Notes: generated from the sequence alone by a model not told the origin. A stretch of DNA of 64,000 nucleotides from Bacteroides intestinalis DSM 17393 (GCF_000172175.1 NZ_ABJL02000008.1:2542001-2606000), one strand, 5' to 3'. Positions 16,437 through 27,300 are shown, counted from the first letter of the stretch. Numbers and translations: made by a program.

Positions 16437-18443
16437 TCAAAGTGGCATAAAGGTAATGGCTTGTCCTCCACCTCTTGCCATATCCACGGACAGAATGTCT
16501 TCAGCAGTCACCTGCTTCTCTATAATCTCATAAGCCGTAGGATTCGTTATCCAGTCAGCCTCTTTACCATCAGCATAAATGACAGCCCTGTAAGTCTTGC
16601 CTTTTTCCAGAAAATCCAATTTGACTGTAACCTCACGTGCGTCTTCATTAGTAGCTGCACCCAGGAAATATTTGTCTCCTGCGCGGCGCACTATGACTAC
16701 ATATTCTCCCGGCTCACCTGCCAGCGCTTCCGACCAGTCACAATCAGCATCAAAATCGCGAAAGAATTGAAAAGCAGGATGTCCTTCGTAATTTTCAATC
16801 ATGTCGGCAGCCATTTGCAAAGGAGAATAAAGTATCACCCAGTTAGCGATCTGTTTCGCCAGCGTAGAATTGATCCGGCAATCCTTACTATCCTTCATAT
16901 TCCACTTCTTGCGATAAGGAGACTTTTTGGCACGCTCATACAGTATGTCGAAGATTCCCGGAGTATAGTCCATTGGCCCTGACAACAGACGGGTAAATGG
17001 CAAAAGTACATGATGTTCGGGGGGATTTCCCTCGCTCCAGGCATTCCATTCCATGCCACGGGCACCCTCACGAGTCATCATATTGGGGTATGTACGGCGG
17101 ATACCAGTGTCTTTGATCGGTTCGTGTACATCAAGAGTGGTATGATATTTTGCAGCAGTCTTTACCACTTTACGGTAATGGCGTACATTGTATTGTCCAT
17201 GATGATTGTGCCCATTGGGAAGTCCGCCGGCATAACCGGTCTTCACACTATGAATACCCAAGTCAGCATACCATTTATAAGACTTATCCAGTTGTTTCTC
17301 ATAATTGACTATGTTGCCACCCGTTTCATGATGTCCAATAATCTCAATTCCTTTTTCCTTAGCATAACGGACTATTTCCTTTATATCAAAGTCAGCATAC
17401 GGACGCGTATAATCAAAGTCCTGAGAGCCTCCCCAATTTTCCCAACCGGCGTTCCAGCCTTCAAACATCACTCCTTCAATGTTGTTAGCTGCTGCAAAGT
17501 CAATATAACGTTTAGCATTCTCCGTTGTGGCACCGTGGCGGTCATTTATCACCCAGCTTTCTACCCCCAGATGCATTCCCCACCAGATACCTACATACTT
17601 CATTGGACGTATCCAATCCGTAGTTTCCAGTACACAAGGCTCATTCAGATTCAGTATAAGCCCGGAGTTAATTAGACCGACAGCTTTCGGAGCAATCTGT
17701 ATGGTACGCCAAGGCGACTTGAAAACACTACCGTTTACCCGCACTTTAATGCCATCAGGCCAAGGAGCCAGTTCCGACTTGAAATTGCAACCACCTGTAT
17801 TTTTCAATGTCATCTCGGGGAAGTCCGTCAATGCAGCTTCGTGAATGCTGGCATATACATTGCCTGCCTTAAATGTCATGGGAGTATTGGCATTGTCTGT
17901 CCGGCTGACAGGCTGTGTACGATATAGCAATTCATAAGTATCATAATTGGCAGGTATGGACCATGAAGTACCATCCTGTGCTATATTGAACGCAGTCAGC
18001 TCATCCGTGATAAGAAGACTGTCTGCTCCGGCCACTTCATATTCGTAGCGGAATCCTACCCCGTCATCGAATACACGAAACCGTAAAATCAGTTTGGTAG
18101 CAGCTGCATCAGACAAGTGAACAGCCATTTCATTGTAATGGTTGCGAATGGTTTTATTTTCTCCCCAAGGTTGCGTCCAGGTTTCATCCTGAGTAGCGAA
18201 ATCAATATCTACAATACGGAATTCTTTATGAAGATTAATCCCGTTCTCTGCTTCGAATCCCAAACAGGAAGAAGCTACAAAAGGAATACTGTCAACTTCA
18301 ATTTGGTAGGTCATCCGGTTACTGTCATTCAGAGCAAACTGTAACCTGATACGACCATCAGGAGAAAAAACCTCTTTTTGCTTAGAAGAGCAACTACTTG
18401 CCAGACAAATAATCACAATAAAATAAATAAAATGTATTCTCAT
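16437..18443 (-). CDS. GH97 glycoside hydrolase, inverting alpha-glucosidase-type motifs, lipoprotein
   Basis: A 668-residue protein with a lipoprotein signal (ASSCSSK, Cys18). The N-terminal beta-sandwich (FSPDGRIRLQF...) is followed by the GH97 barrel and a C-terminal beta domain. Barrel motifs are KYVGIWWGMH, HHETGGN, VKTGYAGG (about 401) and DVHEPIKDTGIRRTYPN (Glu about 441). As I recall, retaining GH97 alpha-galactosidases carry a nucleophile Asp where this protein has Gly in VKTGY, while inverting SusB-like glucosidases keep the Glu after VxxH. That favours alpha-glucosidase. In an N-glycan locus the target could be glucose caps on the A arm. A hairpin with a -7 box lies upstream, so this gene may start a sub-transcript of the last five PUL genes. 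Confidence 0.9.
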   Translation of the reverse strand: MRIHFIYFIVIICLASSCSSKQKEVFSPDGRIRLQFALNDSNRMTYQIEVDSIPFVASSCLGFEAENGINLHKEFRIVDIDFATQDETWTQPWGENKTIRNHYNEMAVHLSDAAATKLILRFRVFDDGVGFRYEYEVAGADSLLITDELTAFNIAQDGTSWSIPANYDTYELLYRTQPVSRTDNANTPMTFKAGNVYASIHEAALTDFPEMTLKNTGGCNFKSELAPWPDGIKVRVNGSVFKSPWRTIQIAPKAVGLINSGLILNLNEPCVLETTDWIRPMKYVGIWWGMHLGVESWVINDRHGATTENAKRYIDFAAANNIEGVMFEGWNAGWENWGGSQDFDYTRPYADFDIKEIVRYAKEKGIEIIGHHETGGNIVNYEKQLDKSYKWYADLGIHSVKTGYAGGLPNGHNHHGQYNVRHYRKVVKTAAKYHTTLDVHEPIKDTGIRRTYPNMMTREGARGMEWNAWSEGNPPEHHVLLPFTRLLSGPMDYTPGIFDILYERAKKSPYRKKWNMKDSKDCRINSTLAKQIANWVILYSPLQMAADMIENYEGHPAFQFFRDFDADCDWSEALAGEPGEYVVIVRRAGDKYFLGAATNEDAREVTVKLDFLEKGKTYRAVIYADGKEADWITNPTAYEIIEKQVTAEDILSVDMARGGGQAITFMPL

Positions 18444-18522
18444 ATTCGATTCATTATTTTGTTATCGGAAATATGTTTCACCAGAATTCATGTGTCCAAA
18501 GTTATCGGTCAGCAAGATAGTT

Positions 18523-18576
18523 AAGAGAATGTCTCAAAGATACATAAAATAGCATGATTAATTGAGACATTCTCTT
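18523..18576 (-). promoter_or_regulatory. Perfect 15-bp inverted repeat with a minus-strand -7 box
   Basis: Arms 18523-18537 and 18562-18576 are exact reverse complements. The minus strand reads TATCTTTG at 18542-18535, a consensus Bacteroidetes -7 element, partly in one arm. No clear TTTG was found 19-20 bp upstream. The element sits in the 149-bp gap between GH18 and GH97, the widest gap within this half of the PUL. It could end the GH18 message, start a GH97 message, or be an RNA-processing stem. Confidence 0.5.
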
Positions 18577-18592
18577 TTAAAAAGCCAAAAGC

Positions 18593-20566
18593 TTACTTTT
18601 TAGTCAGGTTATAATTAGCGCCAGGATGATAATAAGCATCATAATATGCTTCCGGCAATTCTGCCGTACCATTTACTATACGGCACAGAGATATGCCATA
18701 ACGTTGGCCTCTACCCATCAGAGTCAGATTTCCAAGCGGATCAAATGCTCCCTTCGTAGCAGTCGTATTTGTATCGTATTTCCAAGTATTCTGGTTACCA
18801 TTCTTATAAGTTCCCCATCTCATTTCCCATGTTTCGGGATCCTCTGTATCACCTTCATGAATAACCTGAGGCATGGAAATAGTAAAGTTACCATTATTGG
18901 AATCAAATTCAGCTACCAAAGGATATTTATTGGTTATTTCAGGATATTCTCCCCAACCATAGATATAGTAAGTCTTACCATCCTCTTTAGCCTCAATACG
19001 AATATCAAATGTCTGATCTCCATTATAATCCCACCAACCATTACCACCTTCGGGAGGCGTAAAAAAGAATAAAGAACTGGTAGAAGCTACTTGCCATTCA
19101 CCCAGATAAGCCTCATAGTTAGACTTAACCCCTGTTGAAGCCGTGAAGTCCGTCCTTCCATAATACTTACCACTCCATTCTACCTCATCATTGAACAGAA
19201 TCTTACTTACAGCCGTGAAATAATAATCATAAGAATACAATTGTGGTTTCGGGTTATAGAATACCTGCAAACCATATCCGGCATCTTTCAGGTCCTGAAT
19301 CGTTTCTTCTTTAAAACTTGTCCAGCCACCTTTATATTCTTCATTAATCTTCAATGAATAAGGACCATACTTTGATTTGGGAAGTCCGGTGAAATTAGAT
19401 TCACGTCCTTTAACGTATCTCTGATAAGTTCCATAACACATATAATCTACCAATTCGCCAATAGACTTACCATCGACAGTTCCGCTTGGAGAATCCTCAA
19501 AATTACTTTTATATTCATAAATACCCAGCAATTTATCAGGCATCACCTTGCGACATTCGCTGATCAAGCGACAGTAATTCTCACGGGAACGTTGCTCGAA
19601 GCCCGGACTCGGATTCTCTTTGTAAACTGTATACTCGTCATCAAAATCAATGCCGTCCAAACCATAAATATCGACAAATGCTTTCAATTCTTTGGCAAAA
19701 TCAGCCGCAGCAGCCTGCGATAAGTTACCCATACCGGCTTCATCATGATTACCCAAGATACTCATATTGACTTTGATACCTTTAGCCTGCAAAGGACGGA
19801 TAAATTTATCTGCATTTTTCAACAGGAAAGATACCTGATCGTTACAATGAATATGCACACGGCCGCTTTCACTATCCACATTGATATTGGCAGCAAAGAT
19901 ACTAACTACATCAAAGAACGGTTTTCCACTTTCCTTCATTACATATTCACCACAATTCAGGATATTTTCATCATTCACTTCCACAAAACAGAGAGTACGT
20001 ACATCTCCCTTTTTAGAATCAGGCACAGCTGCCAATGGCTTCACCAAATAAATATAAGTCTGATTATTAGCTGAAACAGCCACTCCATCATTTGCAGTAG
20101 CTGAAACCGCTACTGCATAGGTTGAACCGATTGAACCTCCGGCATTAATAGTTAATTCTACTGCACCGGACTTTTTCTCTCCGGTTTTAACAGTCACCGT
20201 ACCACCATTTGCCAAGCTCAATTTATCAGCAGGATACATAGCATAAGATGTACCATGAGCAGCATTATAAACTTCAAGTGCTGTTGCATCTACTTTGAAA
20301 GTAACCGTTATGTCTTTTTCAGCAGCTTTACTCAATTCAAAATAAAGATGTCCCGTACCGGCTTTATCCCCAAAGAGAGAAATTGAAGTAAGTTCGCGTG
20401 CTCCGGCAGCTGATCTGACATAACCGTATACGCCATCCACTGTATCCAGCTTTTCTGTATTAACGGCATTGATCGTAATGTCATCTTCACAACTTGTGAA
20501 AACAGTTCCTGCACAGGCAAAGGTAACTGCCAACAAGCCTAATTTTATGTGATTCATATATTTCAT
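18593..20566 (-). CDS. GH18 endo-beta-N-acetylglucosaminidase with DUF1735 domain and extra C-terminal domain, lipoprotein
   Basis: A 657-residue lipoprotein (VFTSCEDD). ATG codons at 20575, 20566 and 20557 are in frame; 20566 (MKYMNHIK) is preferred as the best signal-peptide start. A DUF1735-like beta domain (about 30-165) is followed by the GH18 barrel with the full DxxDxDxE motif, DGIDFDDE (catalytic Glu about 311), and the downstream Y/W-rich strands (CYGTYQRY). This matches the surface endoglycosidases that cut between the two core GlcNAc residues of high-mannose N-glycans. An additional ~170-residue beta-rich domain (about 487-657, starting YLGEWQVAS) follows the barrel. It is 21-30 bp after the LamG lipoprotein gene. 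Confidence 0.9.
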   Translation of the reverse strand: MKYMNHIKLGLLAVTFACAGTVFTSCEDDITINAVNTEKLDTVDGVYGYVRSAAGARELTSISLFGDKAGTGHLYFELSKAAEKDITVTFKVDATALEVYNAAHGTSYAMYPADKLSLANGGTVTVKTGEKKSGAVELTINAGGSIGSTYAVAVSATANDGVAVSANNQTYIYLVKPLAAVPDSKKGDVRTLCFVEVNDENILNCGEYVMKESGKPFFDVVSIFAANINVDSESGRVHIHCNDQVSFLLKNADKFIRPLQAKGIKVNMSILGNHDEAGMGNLSQAAAADFAKELKAFVDIYGLDGIDFDDEYTVYKENPSPGFEQRSRENYCRLISECRKVMPDKLLGIYEYKSNFEDSPSGTVDGKSIGELVDYMCYGTYQRYVKGRESNFTGLPKSKYGPYSLKINEEYKGGWTSFKEETIQDLKDAGYGLQVFYNPKPQLYSYDYYFTAVSKILFNDEVEWSGKYYGRTDFTASTGVKSNYEAYLGEWQVASTSSLFFFTPPEGGNGWWDYNGDQTFDIRIEAKEDGKTYYIYGWGEYPEITNKYPLVAEFDSNNGNFTISMPQVIHEGDTEDPETWEMRWGTYKNGNQNTWKYDTNTTATKGAFDPLGNLTLMGRGQRYGISLCRIVNGTAELPEAYYDAYYHPGANYNLTKK

Positions 20567-20596
20567 AATATACATCTGTTTAAAATATAACTTAAT

Positions 20597-21751
20597 TTAT
20601 TTCGCAGGCAATTCTACCGCAGTCCAAGTAAGCGATTCCACCGCTGTAGCATGATTCTCATTCCCGCTATAATCGGCTATTGAAGTACCTACACCTTCAT
20701 CAAATTTCCAATAGGCAACCAGTCCTTCCGCACCCGGTTCTACCTGATAAAAATGATTCTTTGCATTAATTTCCTCCTGAGTTAAAACCTTATTCCAAAT
20801 ACGGCATTCGGACATTTCACCATCAAACCAACGATCACGGTTATAAGAGTGACCAATCCAGAAGCCATTACCCTCATCAGTTTTTGTCTTTCCCAAATCC
20901 AATGCTCCCCAATTCGCTGTCGCTTCCAATTTATTCACGCCATTGAAATAGGCTATCACTTTTTGAGCTTCAGCATCATAAGTCACTGCAATATGTGTCC
21001 ATTCACCGGTAGCCACAGTCAGATCTTCTGAATTTATCTTCTTATCTCCAGGACCTACAATCTGCAAACAATTCTTTGCCGGCGCAGTATCTCCGAAACG
21101 GAGCAGGAAATATCCTTCAATACCCAGAACTGTACTGATAGCTTTATCGAGCTTGCTGGGATTTACTAATACTTCCACAGTCAGCTTCCGTAAACCATTT
21201 GCCTTTTCAGGTGTACCCCAATTTACGTATACAAGATTCTTAGTAAGATCAGCTACTACATTGATAAGGGCAGCACCTTTAAATACGTAATACATGGTAC
21301 GGGCACTTTGCAGAATACCTACGTTAGCCTGATCAATGGTTACAGGTAATACATAAACCTTTTCAGCATCCAGCTCTGTCAGATTACCAAATTTCAATGT
21401 GACTTTTTCTGAAAGAACAGATCCGGCAGGAATCACAGTCTGTGGAGTTTCCAATGTATAATGCTTACTCGGCAAAGCCTCAGCATTATCATAAAATGCA
21501 GCATTATAAGTGTCAACCAACGCAGGTTCAGCTTTCAAGGAAATAGTTACATCTGCATTTTCCGGCTTAGCCATAGCAACCCTGAATTCACCTTCCGCAG
21601 AAGGAATCGTATTCTTCAGTAAAACATTACTAGTCTTCACCGAAGCATCTATATACACTTGGTTATCAAACGTTTCAGTATCATCACTACAAGCTGTCAA
21701 AGCTACAGACAGCAATGTGATCGATAATAAATATAAGTTTTTTAATTTCAT
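20597..21751 (-). CDS. DUF1735 and LamG (concanavalin-like) domain lipoprotein, surface glycan-binding
   Basis: A 384-residue lipoprotein (LTACSDD, Cys21). Residues about 25-155 resemble DUF1735, a beta-sandwich common in PUL surface proteins; about 165-375 form a LamG/laminin-G-like lectin fold (GEWTHIAVTYD, AYFNG, GFWIGHSYNRDRWFDGEMSECRIWNKVLTQEEI). No catalytic motif is seen. The likely role is presenting N-glycan or glycoprotein to the neighbouring GH18 and SusC/SusD. It lies 8 bp after the degenerate GH18-like gene. Confidence 0.88.
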   Translation of the reverse strand: MKLKNLYLLSITLLSVALTACSDDTETFDNQVYIDASVKTSNVLLKNTIPSAEGEFRVAMAKPENADVTISLKAEPALVDTYNAAFYDNAEALPSKHYTLETPQTVIPAGSVLSEKVTLKFGNLTELDAEKVYVLPVTIDQANVGILQSARTMYYVFKGAALINVVADLTKNLVYVNWGTPEKANGLRKLTVEVLVNPSKLDKAISTVLGIEGYFLLRFGDTAPAKNCLQIVGPGDKKINSEDLTVATGEWTHIAVTYDAEAQKVIAYFNGVNKLEATANWGALDLGKTKTDEGNGFWIGHSYNRDRWFDGEMSECRIWNKVLTQEEINAKNHFYQVEPGAEGLVAYWKFDEGVGTSIADYSGNENHATAVESLTWTAVELPAK

Positions 21752-21759
21752 AGCTTGAT

Positions 21760-22776
21760 TTATTTTTTAGGAGCAGGGTTCATAATATTAATAGCCTCTT
21801 TCACATACTGGTATGTGTTAGTAGCATTGTAATAGTCATTCTGAACATTATAAATAGCCAATCCGGCACGGGTATAGCCATCAGATGGTTCCGTAGTCCA
21901 ATAAGCTGCCTCCGTAAGCGCCCGGTCGGTACCGTAGAACCCGGTTTGCTTATCAGATGCATCCAGTGAAGCTGTGGAAACAGCAACTACGAAACGATCA
22001 GTCGGAACACCTGCAGCAGCCATGGCCAAACGGGCAAATACCGACAACTGTGCATCATCCGTTACATTATCCGTAGCCAGGATGATGTGCTTACAATTAG
22101 TCAAAATGGTCTGCTCAATCAAATTTTCCGGATATCCCTGAAATGTCAGCAACTTATCTGCATTAGCAGTTTTCCAGGTTAAAACAGCACTGAAAAAAAT
22201 ATCCTGATATTTCTTTGCCTCTGCTTTTTGTTCGGCAGACATATAAATAGGATTATTTCCCTTATATTCAGTAATCATACCATCGAAACTCCCTGCATAA
22301 CCAATCTGTTTGTCCATTTCTGACTTCAGATAAGTATCGAAAGATCCGGTTTCCGTACCTTCCTTTACTTTTTCAGTATATTCTTTTTGAATCTTATCAA
22401 AACTGATAGTATATACCACCTTGGTACCCTTAGCATGTACAGTTTGCATATCAACTAATTCAAACGCAGCCAGTTCTGCTGGGTACATCATGGAAATTAC
22501 GTCCAAACTGTCAGGAGCATCAGAGATATGCTGTCCACGACTGAACGGTGTTTTCTCGCTATTGTCGAACCAGGCATATACAACCTTATGGTCCGAATTC
22601 TTATAGGCTACCAAATTTTGCAGATATTTGGCATACGCAGCCGGATCTTGTTCCTCTATTCCGGGAGTATTGATATTCACATTCTCTACTTCCGTCCAGT
22701 CGTCACATGCGCTGAAACAGGTTATGGCAGCGAAGCAGGAAGCTACGATGAATATATTTTTCATTTTATTTTTCAT
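21760..22776 (-). CDS. GH18-like (BT1044-type) lipoprotein with degenerate active site, probable surface binding protein
   Basis: A 338-residue lipoprotein (FSACDDW, Cys24). It resembles the Bacteroides GH18-like group in strands such as HKVVYAWFDNSE and SLDVISMMYP. Where a GH18 enzyme should show DGxDxDxE this protein has FDGMITEY, without the paired Asp residues, so endoglycosidase activity is doubtful. Position directly after SusD (14 bp) and before the LamG protein fits a surface glycan-binding protein. Family placement is moderate; the degeneracy is visible. Confidence 0.75.
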   Translation of the reverse strand: MKNKMKNIFIVASCFAAITCFSACDDWTEVENVNINTPGIEEQDPAAYAKYLQNLVAYKNSDHKVVYAWFDNSEKTPFSRGQHISDAPDSLDVISMMYPAELAAFELVDMQTVHAKGTKVVYTISFDKIQKEYTEKVKEGTETGSFDTYLKSEMDKQIGYAGSFDGMITEYKGNNPIYMSAEQKAEAKKYQDIFFSAVLTWKTANADKLLTFQGYPENLIEQTILTNCKHIILATDNVTDDAQLSVFARLAMAAAGVPTDRFVVAVSTASLDASDKQTGFYGTDRALTEAAYWTTEPSDGYTRAGLAIYNVQNDYYNATNTYQYVKEAINIMNPAPKK

Positions 22777-22790
22777 AATTCTTTTCTTTA

Positions 22791-24368
22791 TTAGATGTTA
22801 GGGTTGCAGTCCCACCATACTTTGGAAGACATTCTATCGTTCGCAGGTTTCAAATCTTGCAGAGCATTCTGCACATTCGTACCATTGTCCTTGTACTCAT
22901 CCTGCGGATAAGGCAAGCGGCGTGGAAAAGTACCTTCGGGAACTTCCGCCTTGTTTTTATTAACGGCAGCAGTCATCAGACGCGGGTAACCCGTACGACG
23001 GAATTCAGCCCATGCTTCGTTACCCAACGGGAATATGGCGATCCATTTCTGGGTAATTATACGTTCCAGATTTGTTTCAAAGACGGCGCTATTATCATAC
23101 TTAATCGTAATAGTCGGCTGAGAACCGTTATAACTATAAGTACCCAGAGGATCTTTATACAGATCGGGCAAACTACTACCATCTTCCAGATAAGCATCAG
23201 CACCGGAAGCCCCCCATTGACTGAATGATAACTCTACGCCTTTCTTATAAAAACTTTCTGCAGTTCCACCCATGTTCCAACCACGCAATGCACCTTCGGC
23301 ACGCAGGAAGGCAACTTCAGCAGCAGTCATCCAAACAAGTTTCGTATTGGCTTCAACATTCATGTTAGAATACTTATGAGCTGTTTCACTCGGAAGCGGT
23401 TCAGTTCCCAAACGAATACCATGATACCCGTTCTTCACTCCATCGGCTGTTGTAAAGGTAGATTCAACAAAATATTTTTCACGACGAGGATCTTTGTAAC
23501 CATTCATATAGGCAGTAATATCTGCCGCAATACGAGAGTCACCGCCATTATATTCATACATAATAACTCTGAATGGATTAGTAGTAGCCTGAATGGTCGC
23601 ATTATCATCATTTGATGTAAACACACCTCCTCTTTCTGAGTCAACAGCTTCCACCGCTTTAGCTTGTGCCGTAGTAGAATCTACATACACCATACGCATA
23701 GCCATACGCAATTTCAAAGAATTCGCCAGTTTTATCCAGTTTTCCACTTTACCACTATAAACCTTATCAGCTTTGGATGAAAAAGTCTCCGTACGATGTG
23801 GTAATAATGCAGTCACTGCCTCATCCAGTTCATTCAACATAGTCTCATAAACTTTCTTCTGAGTATCCAGCGGAGCAGTCAGGTCACCATTGGCCCCCAA
23901 CTGGGAATAAGGAATAGGACCGTATCCATCTGTAACACGCAAGATAGCTGCTACCTTTACAACTTTTCCTACTGACAAATAAACAGGGTCTTCAGTTGCA
24001 GCTTCCAACTGTGCATAGTTAGCATACACATTAGGAATAACATCTTTATATAATTTACCTACCCAGTCCTGAGATTGGTTGTAGTTGGAGAAACGGTTCG
24101 TGAAACCGGAATTGGATTCCGCCAAATAGCCACCGTAAGGTCCACCCAAAAGGGCCTCCAGAAACTGATTAAGAAGTACATCCGTAGGGATGACATATCC
24201 CTGCATACCTGTCAATGCCGAACGAGTCAAGTAGGCATCACGGTCCATCTGGTCTTTGGTTGCTTCATACGGATTGGTATTATAATCCATATAATCACCT
24301 GTGCAAGATGCCAACATGCCAGCTAACATTCCACCGCATAAAGCGAATTTTATAATTGATTTTCTCAT
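22791..24368 (-). CDS. SusD/RagB-like glycan-binding lipoprotein
   Basis: A 525-residue lipoprotein (LASCTGDYMDYNTNPY, Cys22). It has the helical TPR-like architecture of the SusD-like_2 branch, with NPYEAT near the N-terminus and late motifs ITQKWIAIFPLGNEAWAEFRRTGYPRL and RRLPYPQDEY. It caps the SusC barrel encoded 22 bp upstream and delivers the glycan. The start codon follows SusC closely, so co-translation is expected. Confidence 0.95.
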   Translation of the reverse strand: MRKSIIKFALCGGMLAGMLASCTGDYMDYNTNPYEATKDQMDRDAYLTRSALTGMQGYVIPTDVLLNQFLEALLGGPYGGYLAESNSGFTNRFSNYNQSQDWVGKLYKDVIPNVYANYAQLEAATEDPVYLSVGKVVKVAAILRVTDGYGPIPYSQLGANGDLTAPLDTQKKVYETMLNELDEAVTALLPHRTETFSSKADKVYSGKVENWIKLANSLKLRMAMRMVYVDSTTAQAKAVEAVDSERGGVFTSNDDNATIQATTNPFRVIMYEYNGGDSRIAADITAYMNGYKDPRREKYFVESTFTTADGVKNGYHGIRLGTEPLPSETAHKYSNMNVEANTKLVWMTAAEVAFLRAEGALRGWNMGGTAESFYKKGVELSFSQWGASGADAYLEDGSSLPDLYKDPLGTYSYNGSQPTITIKYDNSAVFETNLERIITQKWIAIFPLGNEAWAEFRRTGYPRLMTAAVNKNKAEVPEGTFPRRLPYPQDEYKDNGTNVQNALQDLKPANDRMSSKVWWDCNPNI

Positions 24369-24390
24369 TGTTTTTTCTTTCTTTAATCTG

Positions 24391-27300
24391 TTAGAACTTA
24401 AATCTTACATTGAATCCTAAGCTACGCGCACTCGGCGTCATAAAGTTGTCAATACCCTGATAGTAGTTACCGGTAGAAGCTACTGCTTCCGGATCGAACG
24501 GAGCTTTACAATAAAGCATCAGCAAGTTACGGCCTACCAGAGATACGGTCACGTCAGCCACATTCCAAAGTTTATCTCTCGGTATAGTATAACCGACACT
24601 GGCTTCCTGGAGACGCAGATTGGTAGCACTGTAAGTGTAATATTGTGGAATACCAGACTGAGAACCGATAGTAGTATACCATTTCTGTGCATTTACCAAG
24701 TCCGTTCCATTCACATAAACACCACCTTGATTGCGTGCTATTTCTGTTGACTCAGAAACACCATACATATCCATAGCAGCCTGAGTAGCAGAGTAAACGA
24801 TACCACCGATACGTGCAGAGAGCATGAAACCAAAATTCAGGTTCTTCCAGCTGAAATCATTTCTCCACGACATATTGCATTTTGCAAATACGCTACCCAA
24901 TTTAATATCTTCTGCATTATAATTAGCAGTCACACTACCATTCTGATCTACCAGAATATTGCCGTTACTATCACGTTGCAGGTCGGCAGTAGAATAGAGA
25001 TCACCCAAAGAGCCACCTTTCTTCAGAATGAAACGAGCCTGTCCCATACCACCTACATCCAAGCGTTCTTTAGTGATGACAGTTCCGGTTTCAGGATGCA
25101 CATAGTTTTCCAGCAGTTCAAGAATCTCATTCTTATTGGTACTGAATACGTAATTACTGGACCATTTAAATTTACCCCATTCATTAGAATAGCCCAATCC
25201 TAATTCAATACCCTTATTTCGTACGCTACCCGTCTGCACATACAATGTTGAGTAACCGGAAGATACGGAAATCTTAGGGTCAAACGTCTGATTATAAGTT
25301 TTAGTAGTATACAAAGCCAAATCCAGATTAAAATGATTCAGGAAACGGGCAGTAAGACCTACTTCCCATGAATCCGTTCTTTCCGGTTTCAGATTATACA
25401 TCGGATAGTTACGTTTGGATTGCCAAACCTTATTGGAGTTATCCCATGAATAAGTAGGGTTGGCCAGGAAACGCGGGAAAGGAAGACCCACAGATGCAAA
25501 TGAGCCACGTACTTTCAGAAAAGAAATTTGTTGTGGCAATTTCAGTAACTCGGACAAAATAACAGAACCACCGACTGAAGGATAAAGGAATGCACTCTGA
25601 GTAGAATTAGGACCTGCCAATTGTGAAGGCCAGTCAGAACGTCCGGTCAAAGTCAAGTAATAAGTACTCTTATATCCTAATTCAAGACTGGCAAAAACAG
25701 ACTGAGTCTGATCATGAAAACCTGACTGCGTACGTTTTGTCTTACTGTCATCCAACTGGAATACATTGAAAACGTTAGGAATACCGTCTTCACTGATAGG
25801 ACCACGATTTTGCAGTACATCTTGTTGCATATCCGATAAAGAAGCACCAATATTAGCCTGGAAAGTAAGATTTTCACCAAAGTTTTTATTGATGTTCAAC
25901 ATGATATCAGCATAAGTTTGCTTGTCATTCGTATTAGAAATACCATACAAACCGTTGTTAGAGCCTTCGGCCAATGTAGTATTACTTGTAGCATAAAGCT
26001 TTTCCGTATAAGTACTTGCAGAGTTATCCACACGCACACGGCCTGATACACTCAACCAATCTAAAATCTTATAGCTCAAGCTACCACTCAACATATAACG
26101 ATCCTTATTATTCTCACGCAGGTTACGATAAGCAATCCAGTACGGATTTTGTCCTGTAAAAGTATCGATGCCCTGTGGCCAATATTGTGTATAGATGTTA
26201 CGGGAAGTATCCCAGCGTTCGTACATCTTAATCTCATTCCAGTCGTCACCACGAGGGAACAAATAAGCTGTAACCAACGGATTAGAGTAAGTACCCTGAT
26301 TCACCATATTTTGGTCTTTCTGTTTGATATAAGAAGCACTTACATCCAGTGTCATCTTATCATTCAGGAAAGAAGTAGTGTTGCGGAAAGTAAAGTTATA
26401 ACGGTCATAATCGTTATTCGGAACCATACCGACAGAATTCACAGCACTCGCAGAGAAGTAAGTCTGATTCTTTTCCGTACCTGTAGATAAAGAAACGGTT
26501 TCGGTAGCTACCACACCTGTTCTCAGAAAGTCATTGATCGGATCATATCCCATGTAATTGGAAGGGTTCAATTTATTACCCCAGCTTTTTTCTACAGAAC
26601 CTGCACTGGACAGAAGATCGCCTGTGCCATAAGAATTCTGAAAATTAGGAGTAACAAACGGACGGAGAAATTCAGTATTCTGTGATACAGTCAAACTCAA
26701 ACGTCCTTCCTTGCCTTTCTTAGTCGTAATAACAATAGCACCATTGGCAGCGTGACTACCATACAAAGCGGCAGCGGCAGCACCCGTCAGTACAGACATA
26801 GATTCGATGTCTTCCGGATTTATATCTGCAATCGCTTCTGAAGAACCTTTAGAGTCAAATTCCTGACCACCTTCACCGGAAAGATTGAACATAGGTACAC
26901 CATCGATCACATAAAGAGCGTTGCTGGACTGATCAATACCTTTCGTACCACGCATCACTACTTTACTGGCACCACCTACACCGGAGGAACTGGCATTAAT
27001 GGTAACACCCGCCACTTTACCAGACAAAGAGTTTACAAGGTTAGCATCTTTCACTCTGGTCAGTTCATCACTTTTGATTTCCTGAACATTGTAACTCAAT
27101 GCTTTAGTTGCACGTTTAATACCCAAGGCAGTTACAACAACCTCTTCTACCAGTTGAGAATCGCTCTCCATCATCAGATTGATAACACTCTGTTCCTTTG
27201 CTGCAATCTCCTGTGTTTTATAACCGACATAAGAGAATTGAATTACAGGATTTGCTTCTGTTGTGGTCAGCGTAAAATTACCGTCAAAATCGGTGATACA

